The translations under genes and the position numbers were made by a program. Under the pieces are notes generated by a model. That model worked only from the letters and a program-made list of their open reading frames with translations, was not told the DNA's origin and did no database searches. A stretch of 64,000 nucleotides of DNA from JAENWD01 sp963837165 (GTDB lineage: Bacteria > Acidobacteriota > Vicinamibacteria > Vicinamibacterales > JAENWD01): contig CAWIMD010000011.1 in the NCBI GenBank assembly GCA_963837165.1, positions 1-64,000 of the forward strand, in the 5' to 3' direction. The stretch's first letter is position 1; every line of letters begins with the position of its first letter. This document shows, one piece after another, positions 35,494-44,261 of this stretch.

Positions 35494-37189
35494 TCACCTT
35501 CGGTTCGGCCGTCCGGCCCCGCTCACCGCCAGGCCGACGACGACCACCGCGCCCGCGCCGACGACGTTGTGCCAGAGATACGAGATTTGGGGATATCTGA
35601 ACGCGACGAAGGCCACCGACGCCATGCCGGCCAGCAGGCCCACGAACGCCCCGGTCCCTGTAGCGCGCCGCGTGCCGATGGCGAGCACGAACACGCCCAG
35701 CAGCGACCCGTAGAAGAAGGACCCGAACCGGTTCACGACCTCGATGAGCGATCCCAGCGTTGCCGCGTAGAGCGCCACGGCAGACGCGACGACGCTCCAG
35801 ACGGCCGTGGCCGCCCTCGAGACGAGCAGGTAGTGCCTGTCGGGTGCCTCCGGCTTCAGCCAGCGCCGGTAGAAGTCGATGAGCGTGGCCGTCGAGAGCG
35901 CATTCAGCTCGGCAGCAATGCTCGACATGGCGGCGGCGAAGATCGCCGCGATGAGCAGCCCGACCAGTCCGGGCGGCATCCGCGTGGTCACGAACGTCGG
36001 GAACACGTAGTTCACGTCGTCATACCCGGCGTCGCCCGTCGTGCGCCTGACCAGGTCCGAGGCCTGCCGGCGGATGCGCAGCATGCGGGCGTCGGCCTGA
36101 AGAAACCGATCGCGTGCGGCCGCCGTCGCGGCCTCATTGTCGTGGTCGTGCGCCGCGGCGAGCGCGCCGGCCGCCTCGCGCCGCACCGTGAACGCCTCGG
36201 CGAACTGCGCGTCGAGGTCGGCGTACTCGGCCCGGCCCGGGCCCGATCTCACGTCGGCGTCGTGGACCGGGTTGAAGAGCATCGGCGGCTGCACGAACAG
36301 GTAGTACGTGAAGACCAGGACGCCGGTGAGCAGGATCAGCGCCTGGAGGGGAATCTTCACGTAGGCGCTCATGAACAGCGACTGGCGGCCCTCGTCCACC
36401 GAGCGCGCGGTCAGGTAGCGTTGCACCTGACTCTGGTCGCAGCCGAAATACGACAGCATCAGGAACAGGCCGCCGATCATGCCCGACCAGAACGTGTAGG
36501 TGTTGGTCAGGTCGAAGCGGAAGTCGATGGCCGTCAGCCGTCCGGTGGCGCCCGCGACGTGCAGGGCGCTGCCGAGCCCGATCGAGTCCGGCAGCCCCGT
36601 GACCAGGACCACCACCGCGGCGAGGACGGCCATGACGATCACGACCATCTGCTTCACGTCGGTCCACGTGACCGCCTGGACGCCGCCGACGATCGTGTAC
36701 AGGGCCGTCGGCAGGCCGATGGCGAGCACGGTGACCGAGAGATTCCAGCCGAGGACGATCGAGAGGATGACGGCCGGGGCGGCGATGATCACGCCGCACT
36801 GCAGCCCGCGCGAGAGCAGGAACAGGCCGCTCGTGAGCGCGCGCGTCTTCGCGTCGAACCGCCGCTCGAGGTACTCGGTACGCGGTGTACACGCCGGCGC
36901 GGTAGAAGAACGGCACGGCCGTCACCGCGAGGATGAGCATCGCGATCGGGAGGCCGAAGTAGAACTGGACGAACCGGAGGCCGTCGCGGTAGCCCTGGCC
37001 CGTCGTGCCGACGAGCGTGATGGCGCTGAGCTGTGTGGCCATCACCGACAGGCCGACCGCCCACCACGGCAGGCTGCGGTTGCCGAGAAAGTAGCCCTCG
37101 AGACGATCGCCGCCCTGCGTGCGCCGCAGGCCGTCCCAGACGACCCAGATCAGGTAGGCGGCAACGACGAGCCAGTCCAGCCAGTGCAC
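35494..37189 (-). pseudogene. Sodium/solute symporter (SSS family), one-base frameshift
   Basis: Two overlapping frames make one SSS-family transporter of about 565 residues. The N-terminal frame starts at GTG 37189 (MHWLDWLVVAAYLIWVVWDGL) and includes the family motif GYFLGNRSLPWW. The C-terminal frame covers the rest, to the stop at 35494, with the SSS block AAIFAAAMSSIAAELNALSTAT. The break is at 36877-36878. Removing one of two G before TAC gives AYEYLERRFDAKTR, the expected family sequence. Substrate is likely a sugar or organic acid with sodium. If the extra base is an error, it is an intact gene. Confidence 0.85.
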
Positions 37190-37192
37190 CCG

Positions 37193-37288
37193 TCAGCCCC
37201 CGAAGTGCCGCCCGACGAGCCACAGGGCCGCGAGCACGAACGCCTCGAGGGCAACGACGACGGCCACGGTCTGGCGGAGCGGGCGCAT
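37193..37288 (-). CDS. Single-TM miniprotein upstream of the symporter
   Basis: A 31-residue frame: MRPLRQTVAVVVALEAFVLA then ALWLVGRHFGG, one transmembrane helix flanked by basic and polar ends. It ends 3 bp before the symporter GTG. A good -10 box TATACT (37300-37295 on the minus strand) lies 6 nt before its ATG, suggesting leaderless expression. No named family is recognised. It could be a small accessory subunit of the symporter. Because it is short, chance cannot be fully excluded. Confidence 0.5.
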   Translation of the reverse strand: MRPLRQTVAVVVALEAFVLAALWLVGRHFGG

Positions 37289-37294
37289 CCGGAC

Positions 37295-37334
37295 AGTATA
37301 GAACCCTGAGGTTCAGGGGTTTCGGCATTAGAAT
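37295..37334. promoter_or_regulatory. Divergent promoter with central palindrome
   Basis: Between the symporter miniprotein (minus) and the tricorn gene (plus) are two -10 boxes, TATACT on the minus strand (37300-37295) and TAGAAT on the plus strand (37329-37334). Between them is the perfect palindrome CCCTGA-GGT-TCAGGG (37304-37318). A regulator bound to the palindrome could control both directions. -35 elements are weak. Confidence 0.45.
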
Positions 37335-37362
37335 CGCCCGTGCCGGATCACGAGGGAGACAT

Positions 37363-40300
37363 ATGCGCAAGGTGTGGGCAACCGTCGCGGGACTGGCACT
37401 CATCTCATCGCTCGGGATCAACGCCCAGGTCACGCCATCACCGCCGCTGCTGCTGCGCTACCCCACCGTCAGCCGGACCTCGATCGTGTTCAACTACGGC
37501 AGCGACCTGTGGATCGTCCCGCGCGAGGGTGGGGATGCCCGGCGCCTGACGACCGGGACCGGCATCGAGACCTCGCCGTATTTCTCGCCGGACGGCCGCC
37601 TGATCGCGTTCACCGGCGAGTACGACGGCAACAGGGACGTCTACGTCGTGCCCGCCTCCGGCGGTGTCCCGAAGCGGCTCACCTACCACCCGGCCGACGA
37701 CCTGGTCCAGGGATGGACGCCCGACGGCACGGCCGTCCTCTTCACGTCGTGGGGTAACAGCTTCCGGCACTTCGAGCAGCAGCTCTTCAGCGTGCCCGTT
37801 GGCGGAGGCTTCCCGACCCAGCTGCCGCTTCCCATCGTCGCCGAGGCGTCGCTCTCGCCGGACGCCACGCACCTGGCCTACGTGCCGCACGTCCAGTGGC
37901 AGGCGGCCTGGAAGCGCTATCGCGGCGGCCAGACCACGCCGATCTGGATTGCGGACCTGAGGGATTCGACGATCACGAAGGTACCGCGCGAGAACTCGAA
38001 CGACCACTACCCGCTGTGGCTGGGCGACACGGTGTTCTTCCTGTCGGACCGGAACGGCCCGGTCAGCCTGTTCGCGTACGACACCCGCACGCGGCAGGTT
38101 TCGGAGGCACTGGCCAGCGACGGGCTCGACTTCAAGACCGCGTCCGCAGGACCGGACGCCATCGTCATCGAACAGTTCGGCGCGATCAGGCTGTTCGATC
38201 CGGCCACGCGCCAGGCGCGAACGGTGCCCATTCACGTGAGCGGCGACCTCGAAGCCGTGCGCCCGCATTTCACGAAGGTCGATCCCAGGCGGCTCAGGAA
38301 CTTCGGGCTCTCTCCCACCGGTGTGCGCGCGGTGTTCGAAGCCTGGGGCGAGGTCTTCACGGTGCCGACCGACAAGGGCGACATCCGCAACCTCACGCAC
38401 AGCCCGGCCGTGGCCGATCGCGATCCCTCGTGGTCGCCCGACGGCCGGTCGATCGCCTACTTCACGGACGAGTCCGGCGAGTACCAGCTCGCCATCCGCG
38501 GCCAGGACGGCCTGGGCGACGTCCGCCGCATCGACCTGGGCCATCCGCCCTCGTTCTTCTACGGTCCGCGCTGGTCACCGGACTCGACGAAGATCGCCTA
38601 TACCGACAAGCGGCTGCAGCTCTGGTATCTGGAGGTCGCGCACCCGGCGCCGACTCGAATCGACTCGGACTACTTCGGAGGGTTCGGGCCCAGTGAGTTC
38701 GACCAGGTCTGGTCGCCCGACAGCAAGTGGATCGCCTACACCAGGCAGCTCCGGAGCGGGTTGCACGCCGTCTTCCTGTACTCGCTGGATCAGAAGAAAT
38801 CGTTCCAGATCACCGACGGGATGAGCGACACGCTCTACCCGGCCTTCGATGCAAACGGAAAATACCTCTACTTCACCGCATCCACCGACACGGCGCTCTC
38901 GACCTCGGGCCTCGACATGTCGAGCGATGCGCACCCCGTCTCGCGCAGCGTCTACGTCGTCGTCCTGAGCAGGGAGGACAAGTCGCCGCTCGCGCCGGAG
39001 AGCGACGAAGAGAACACGAAGGACACGAAGGACACGAAGGACACAAAGGACACAAAGGACACAAAGGACACGAAGGACACGAAGGACACGAAGGGCACGA
39101 AGGGCACGAAGGATGGGAAGGCGGCTGAGCCCGTTGCGGTTCGCGTCGACATCGAGGGCATCGGCCAGCGCATTCTCGCCCTGCCGATTCCCGCCCGGAA
39201 CTATCTGACGCTGCTGGCCGGCAAGACCGGCGTGCTCTTCCTGGCCGAAGGGCCGATGGTGCTGACCGAGAACGACTACCCGAACGTGTCGCAGACCGTT
39301 CAGCGGTTCGATCTCTCGAAGCGCAAGGTGGACAAGTTCCTCGAGAACGTACACGACGTGGCAATCTCGGGCGATGGCAGCAAGCTGCTCTACCGGCGCG
39401 GGACCGACTGGGTCACCTCTCCGACCGACGACCCGCCCTCCGGCGAGCCCAAGCCGGGGTTCGGGCCGCTGAAGCTCGATGCCATGCAGATGTACGTCGA
39501 GCCGAAGGCGATGTGGCGGCAGATCTACGACGAGACCTGGCGGATCGAGCGTGACTTCTTCTACGACCCCCACTACCACGGGCTGGATCTCGACACCGCG
39601 AAGAAGAAGTACGCGCCGTACCTCGAGGGCATCGCCTCGCGCGAGGAGCTCACCTACCTGTTCGAGGAGTGCCTGGGCGAGCTGACCGTCGGCCACATGT
39701 TCGTCGGCGGCGGCGAGGCGCCGGAGCCGAAGCGCGTCAAGGGCGGACTCCTGGGCGCGGACTACGCCATCGAGAACGGCCGTTACCGCATCACCCGCGT
39801 GTTCGACGGCGAGAACTGGAACCCGGGACTCCGCGCCCCGCTGACCGAGCCTGGAGTGAACGTCAGGGCCGGCGAGTACCTCCTGGCCGTGAACGGGCGC
39901 GAGCTGCACGGCGCCGACGACGTCTACAGCTTCTTCGAGTCCACGGCCGGCCGGCAGGTCGTAATCAGAGTCGGGCCGAACGCCGACGCCACCGGGGCGC
40001 GCGAGGTGACGGTCGTGCCGGTGGAATCGGAGGAGAACCTCCGGCACCGGGCGTGGATCGAGGCGAACCGCCGGCGGGTGGACGACGCGACCGGCGGCCG
40101 CGCCGCCTACGTCTACGTGCCAAATACGGCGGGCGACGGCTACACGAGCTTCAATCGCTACTTCTTCTCGCAGGTGGGCAAGGACGCCGCGGTGATCGAC
40201 GAGCGCTACAACGAGGGCGGCCAGCTCGCCGACTACATCATCGACTACCTGCGGCGGCCGCTCCTGAGCAAGGTCGTGACGCGCGAGGGCAACGACTGGT

Positions 40301-40722
40301 CGAGCCCCTCCGAGGCCATTTACGGGCCGAAAGTGATGATCATCAACGAGATGTCAGGGTCGGGCGGCGACGCGCTGCCGTGGTACTTCCGCAAGACCGG
40401 CATCGGCCCGCTCATCGGCACCCGCACCTGGGGAGGCCTGGTCGGCATCGGCGGCTACCCGGAGCTGATCGACGGCGGCGGCGTCACCGCGCCGCGCGCC
40501 GCCATCTACGGCCTGAACGGCGAATGGGAGGTCGAGAACCACGGTGTGCCGCCGGACGTCGAGGTCGATCTCGACCCGGCCGCCTGCCGCCAGGGCAGGG
40601 ACAGTCAGCTGGAGAAGGCCATCGAGGTCGTGCTGCAGCAGCTGAAGGAGCACCCGCTGCCCGAACACAAGCGGCCCGCGTACCCGAACTACCACGACAA
40701 GGACGGGATGGGGCCGGACTGA
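37363..40722 (+). CDS. Tricorn-type serine protease with signal peptide
   Basis: An 1119-residue tricorn-protease homologue with a signal peptide, so active outside the cytoplasm. Order: beta-propeller repeats (WD/PD40-like, e.g. SPYFSPDGRLIAFTGEYDGN), a long TKD tandem repeat (residues 552-584), further propeller, a helical C1 domain, PDZ domain (about 830-900) and the C2 serine-protease domain. Catalytic candidates are His778 (LTVGHMFVGG) and Ser1000 (NEMSGSGGD). Tricorn degrades oligopeptides. ATG 37363 follows GGGAGAC. The protein is longer than most family members, mainly because of the repeat. Confidence 0.88.
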   Translation: MRKVWATVAGLALISSLGINAQVTPSPPLLLRYPTVSRTSIVFNYGSDLWIVPREGGDARRLTTGTGIETSPYFSPDGRLIAFTGEYDGNRDVYVVPASGGVPKRLTYHPADDLVQGWTPDGTAVLFTSWGNSFRHFEQQLFSVPVGGGFPTQLPLPIVAEASLSPDATHLAYVPHVQWQAAWKRYRGGQTTPIWIADLRDSTITKVPRENSNDHYPLWLGDTVFFLSDRNGPVSLFAYDTRTRQVSEALASDGLDFKTASAGPDAIVIEQFGAIRLFDPATRQARTVPIHVSGDLEAVRPHFTKVDPRRLRNFGLSPTGVRAVFEAWGEVFTVPTDKGDIRNLTHSPAVADRDPSWSPDGRSIAYFTDESGEYQLAIRGQDGLGDVRRIDLGHPPSFFYGPRWSPDSTKIAYTDKRLQLWYLEVAHPAPTRIDSDYFGGFGPSEFDQVWSPDSKWIAYTRQLRSGLHAVFLYSLDQKKSFQITDGMSDTLYPAFDANGKYLYFTASTDTALSTSGLDMSSDAHPVSRSVYVVVLSREDKSPLAPESDEENTKDTKDTKDTKDTKDTKDTKDTKDTKGTKGTKDGKAAEPVAVRVDIEGIGQRILALPIPARNYLTLLAGKTGVLFLAEGPMVLTENDYPNVSQTVQRFDLSKRKVDKFLENVHDVAISGDGSKLLYRRGTDWVTSPTDDPPSGEPKPGFGPLKLDAMQMYVEPKAMWRQIYDETWRIERDFFYDPHYHGLDLDTAKKKYAPYLEGIASREELTYLFEECLGELTVGHMFVGGGEAPEPKRVKGGLLGADYAIENGRYRITRVFDGENWNPGLRAPLTEPGVNVRAGEYLLAVNGRELHGADDVYSFFESTAGRQVVIRVGPNADATGAREVTVVPVESEENLRHRAWIEANRRRVDDATGGRAAYVYVPNTAGDGYTSFNRYFFSQVGKDAAVIDERYNEGGQLADYIIDYLRRPLLSKVVTREGNDWSSPSEAIYGPKVMIINEMSGSGGDALPWYFRKTGIGPLIGTRTWGGLVGIGGYPELIDGGGVTAPRAAIYGLNGEWEVENHGVPPDVEVDLDPAACRQGRDSQLEKAIEVVLQQLKEHPLPEHKRPAYPNYHDKDGMGPD
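39016..39114 (+). repeat. In-frame 9-bp tandem repeat inside the tricorn gene
   Basis: Eleven units of AC(A/G)AAGGAC/ACGAAGGGC encode TKD/TKG repeats in the linker between propeller parts. The unit is nearly the same 9-mer that occurs in intergenic DNA at 40909-40967 (ACAAAGAAC on the minus strand). Nine is divisible by three, so the array stays in frame. It is probably an intergenic-type microsatellite tolerated in a flexible loop. Confidence 0.85.
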
Positions 40723-40730
40723 GGGGGCTG

Positions 40731-40907
40731 GGGGGCCGGGATCTGGGGATCTGGGGATCTGGGGATCTGGGGATCTGGGGATCTGGGGGTCTGGGGGTCT
40801 GGGGATCTGGGGATCTGGGGATCTGGGGATCTGGGGGTCTGGGGATCTGGGGGTCTGGGGATCTGGGGATCTGGGGGGCTGGGGATCTCGGGGGCTGGCG
40901 ATCTGCC
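40731..40907. repeat. GGGGATCT octamer array, G-quadruplex-capable
   Basis: About 21 tandem copies of GGGGATCT with variants GGGGGTCT and GGGGGGCT, in a 245-bp gap between the convergent tricorn and argH genes. Four runs of four G spaced by four bases fit an intramolecular G-quadruplex on the plus strand, and the minus strand is a C-rich tract. It may stop polymerases from either side. It starts 9 bp after the tricorn stop. Confidence 0.9.
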
Positions 40908-40908
40908 G

Positions 40909-40967
40909 TGTCTTCTTGGTGTTCTTTATGTTCTTTGTGTTCTTTGTGCCCTTTGTGTTCTTTGTGT
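40909..40967. repeat. 9-mer array (TTCTTTGTG)n next to argH
   Basis: Six or so imperfect copies of TTCTTTGTG (minus strand CACAAAGAA), adjacent to the argH stop codon. The same 9-mer, slightly mutated, is found inside the tricorn gene. Arrays of this 9-mer recur in intergenic DNA of Acidobacteria, Planctomycetes and relatives. The array is AT-rich and contrasts with the G-rich array just before it. Confidence 0.85.
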
Positions 40968-42422
40968 TCAGAGGGCCGCCGCCCGCGCCCTGAGCTCCAC
41001 CTCGGCAGCGGCCAGCGCCTCGCGACGCGAGGTCAGCCAGGCGTGATCCTCGTCCAGCCTGGCCTGGGACGCGGTCGCGGCTCGCAGCGTCTCCTCCGGC
41101 GCGGGTCCGCCGAGCGTGCGGCGCACGCTGACGAAGTAGCGCGGGCTCAGGATGCGCTGCAGGTCCTCGCGGGTGTAGGGAAGCCGGCGGCCGATGGTCT
41201 GCAGGCACACCGCCGCGAGCACCGAAGAGAGATCCGATTGCGGGTTGTCGATCCGTGCCCGCATGACGCGCCCGGCAATGGTGTGCGCGGTCTTGAACGG
41301 GACGCCCTGCTCGCGGGCGAGCGTGTCGGCCAGCTCCGTGAGCGTCGTCCCGCCCAGCGCGGCCCGCGACTCGAGACGCTCCACGTCGAACTCCGCGGTC
41401 TGCATGGCCGCCGCCACCAGCCCGACGGCGCGCGTGGCGTCGCGGAAGGTCGACGACACCAGCGGCTGCAGGTCGTCCTCCGTATCCACGATGTCGCCGA
41501 AGGGTGTGTTGTGCACGACGGTGAGGATGGCCTGGGCCTGGCCGAGCGCCTTGCTGCCAATCGCGCGCGCGTGCTCGATCGCCACCGGGTTCCGCTTCTG
41601 CGGCATGATGCTGCTCGCCTGGACGAACCCGTCGCCGAAGCGCACGTAACCGAACTCGAGCGTGCCCCACAGCAGCAGATCCTGCAGGAACCGGCCCACG
41701 CCGATGAGCGCGACGGCGGCGGCCGATGCGCTCTCGAGCAGGTAGTCCACCGTCGCGATGCTGCCGTACGTGTTGCCGGTCGGGCCGTCGAAGCCGAGCA
41801 GCCGGCTGGTCAGCTCACGGTCGATCGGGAACCCGGTGCCCGTGATCGCACACGATCCGAGCGGGTTCAGGTTGGTGCTCTGGAAGGCGGCCTGGAGCCG
41901 CGGGGCATTCCGCTCCAGCTGCTCGATCACCGCCAGCAGATAGTGCGCCATCGTCGTCGGCTGCGCCGGCTGCGTGTGCGTGTGCACCGCCATGACCGTC
42001 TCACGGTGCTTCTCGGCGAGATCCAGCAGCGCGTCGCGCAGGGCCAGCGTTCCCTCGTAGAGCGCGAGGTCGAACTCCCTCAGCCGCATCCGGTACATCG
42101 TCATGTCGATGTCGTTGCGGCTGCGGGCGGTGTGGAGCCGGCCGGCCACCTCTTCGCCGCAGGCGTCCACGAGCAGGCGTTCCACGTAGAAGAAGAGGTC
42201 CTCGTAGGTGCCGTCGTAGGCGACCTTGCGCACCTCCTCCAGGGAGATCGCGTCGAGCCCCTCCCTGAGCCGCCTCGCGTCGAACGGGCCGACGATCGTC
42301 CGGTCGGCCAGCATCACCAGGTGCGCGTAGTGGATGGCCATGAGCGGCGGCAGGAACAGCCGCTTGGCGTCTTCGAAGTTCTCGTTCAGGACGTACGCGA
42401 CGTATTCCGGCGCGAACCGCAT
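40968..42422 (-). CDS. argH: Argininosuccinate lyase ArgH
   Basis: Last enzyme of arginine synthesis, releasing arginine and fumarate. 484 residues, with the fumarase/lyase signature SSIMPQKRNPVAIEHAR (residues about 275-292), HTARSRNDIDMTMYRMRL and GAIGLA-type flexible loops. The first 40 residues (MRFAPEYVAYVLNENFEDAK) are unlike typical ArgH, which begins with a short W-G-G-R motif, but the rest is standard. Located at the 3' end of the VWFA/M61 minus-strand cluster, 28 bp after the M61 gene, while argG is at 54991 on the plus strand. Confidence 0.92.
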   Translation of the reverse strand: MRFAPEYVAYVLNENFEDAKRLFLPPLMAIHYAHLVMLADRTIVGPFDARRLREGLDAISLEEVRKVAYDGTYEDLFFYVERLLVDACGEEVAGRLHTARSRNDIDMTMYRMRLREFDLALYEGTLALRDALLDLAEKHRETVMAVHTHTQPAQPTTMAHYLLAVIEQLERNAPRLQAAFQSTNLNPLGSCAITGTGFPIDRELTSRLLGFDGPTGNTYGSIATVDYLLESASAAAVALIGVGRFLQDLLLWGTLEFGYVRFGDGFVQASSIMPQKRNPVAIEHARAIGSKALGQAQAILTVVHNTPFGDIVDTEDDLQPLVSSTFRDATRAVGLVAAAMQTAEFDVERLESRAALGGTTLTELADTLAREQGVPFKTAHTIAGRVMRARIDNPQSDLSSVLAAVCLQTIGRRLPYTREDLQRILSPRYFVSVRRTLGGPAPEETLRAATASQARLDEDHAWLTSRREALAAAEVELRARAAAL

Positions 42423-42450
42423 GGCGGAAGTATAGGCCCGGGGGAGCGGG

Positions 42451-44256
42451 TCAGCGCGTCAGCCAGTCTTCTCGCCTCGTTGAGGCCGCCGGATCGGCCG
42501 CCGGATCGGCCTCCACCTTGAAGGCGCGGGGCGGCGCCGCAGCGAAGGTGGCGTCCAGGCTCACGAGCCTCTCTCGCCTGGCCACGAGGATCGGCACGGT
42601 GTCGCCTGGCTTCCACGCCTCGAGCCGGGCGTCCCACTGGTCCGGGCGCACGCGATAGCCGCCGACGGCGAGGATCTCGTCCTGGACGTTGATGCCGGCC
42701 GCTTCGGCGGGCGTGCCGCGGCGCACGGCCGTCACGACGAGCCGGCCGCGATCGTCGCGAAGGGTCGCGCCCGCTCCCGGGCCAGGCGTGAGGCCCAGCC
42801 AGGCACGGGGCGGCTCCGCCACCTCCGGCCGCACCCTCAGTCCGAGCCATGCGAGGCCGCCGTAGTCGAGCTCCTCTGTCGTGTCGAGCACGCGGTGCAG
42901 CCAGGCCGACAGGTCGGTCCCGGCGACCTCGGAGACCAGCTGACGGAACTCGTCGGCGCTGTAGCCCTTCGCGCCGGAGTACCTGGCCCACGCGGCGCGC
43001 ATGACGTCGTCCAGCGAGCGCGAACCGCTGGTCGCCCGGCGGATCTCGGCGTCGAGGAGCAGGCCGATGAGCGCGCCCTTCGTGTAGTAGCTGACCGAGA
43101 CGTTGGCCGAGTTCTCGTCGGGACGGTAGTGGCGGATCCACGCGTCGAACGACGCCTGCTCGACCGGCATCGCGAGCCGGCCCGGGGTGGACTGCAGCTC
43201 GGTGACGAGCGTGCCGAGCTCGTTCAGGTACTCGTCCGTGGTGATGACGCCCGCCCGGCGGGCGAGCAGGTCGCCGTAGTAGCTGGTGAGCCCCTCGGCC
43301 ACCCACAACATGCGGGTCGGGTTCTCGCGGTCATAGTCGAACGGGCCGAGCTCGGCGGGGCGCAGACGCTTGCCGTTCCACGCGTGGAAGAACTCGTGGC
43401 TCACCAGCGTCAGCCAGTCCACGTAGCCACGGCGCGTGCGGATCTTCCAGCGGCTCGTCATGAGCGTGCACGCGTCCTTGTGCTCGAGCCCGCCGCTGGC
43501 TTCCGTGATCAGGTTGAAGAAGTAGTAGCGGTCGTACGGGATCGTGCCCCACAGGGCGGCGGTGGTCTCGACGATCCGCTTCACGTCCTCGACCGTGCCG
43601 GCACCGTCCCAGATGCCGCCTTCGCCCACGTCCACGATGTAATGGGGCGTGCCCTGGACGGCGAACTCGTGCACGGTGGGGTTGCCGGCGACAATGGGCG
43701 AGTCCACCAGCGTGTCGAAGTCGGCGGCACGATACCGGTGCGGCGTCCCGCCGGGCGCCGCGGCAAGCGGCGTGACGGACGCGTGCCAGGCCGCCGGCAG
43801 CTGGAGGGCCACGTCATAGGGGCGGCCGCCAGCCGATTCGACGAGGCGCAGAAACGTCGCCGCGCCGTTCAGCAGCGCGAACTCCGACTCGACGAAGTTC
43901 GTCCGCGCGCTCATCTCGGCGCCGTAGAGGCGATAGCGGACGGTTACGTCGGGCCGGCTGCCCGCGTCGATCCGCCAGCGGTTCTTCGCCACCTTGGTCG
44001 CCGGCACCACCGTGCCGCCGCTCTCGGCGGTCAGCCTTTCGACGTGCCGGGAGTACTCGCGGACCAGGTACGACCCGGGCGTCCACACCGGCATGTCGAT
44101 CTCGATGGCCGTCTGTCCAGTCGTCGGGAACACCGCCTCCACCTCCACGACGTGCGTGGCGGGCGCGGGAAACCGGAGCGTGTAGCGGACCGGCAGCGGC
44201 GCGACACGCGAGGGGGCGGAGGCGGGGTCGAGGTCGGCGTCGAGCGGGATCGTCAT
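42451..44256 (-). CDS. M61 family metallopeptidase with PDZ domain (1)
   Basis: 601 residues. The zinc motif HEFFHAWNGKRLRP begins at residue 287 (HExxH), with the third ligand Glu in VAEGLTSYYGD. N-terminal M61 beta domain and C-terminal PDZ (about 480-560, GLTPGPGAGATLRDDRGRLVV). M61 glycyl aminopeptidases act on peptides. No signal peptide is evident here, unlike the second M61 gene at 52382, so this copy may be cytosolic or use another route. The start is 5 bp downstream of the VWFA gene. Confidence 0.86.
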   Translation of the reverse strand: MTIPLDADLDPASAPSRVAPLPVRYTLRFPAPATHVVEVEAVFPTTGQTAIEIDMPVWTPGSYLVREYSRHVERLTAESGGTVVPATKVAKNRWRIDAGSRPDVTVRYRLYGAEMSARTNFVESEFALLNGAATFLRLVESAGGRPYDVALQLPAAWHASVTPLAAAPGGTPHRYRAADFDTLVDSPIVAGNPTVHEFAVQGTPHYIVDVGEGGIWDGAGTVEDVKRIVETTAALWGTIPYDRYYFFNLITEASGGLEHKDACTLMTSRWKIRTRRGYVDWLTLVSHEFFHAWNGKRLRPAELGPFDYDRENPTRMLWVAEGLTSYYGDLLARRAGVITTDEYLNELGTLVTELQSTPGRLAMPVEQASFDAWIRHYRPDENSANVSVSYYTKGALIGLLLDAEIRRATSGSRSLDDVMRAAWARYSGAKGYSADEFRQLVSEVAGTDLSAWLHRVLDTTEELDYGGLAWLGLRVRPEVAEPPRAWLGLTPGPGAGATLRDDRGRLVVTAVRRGTPAEAAGINVQDEILAVGGYRVRPDQWDARLEAWKPGDTVPILVARRERLVSLDATFAAAPPRAFKVEADPAADPAASTRREDWLTR

Positions 44257-44261
44257 CGTCG

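Noticed and set aside
38727..39128. Frame coding for HEGHEG repeats over the TKD region
   Set aside because: It is another frame of the 9-bp repeat within the tricorn gene, with no start signal of its own.
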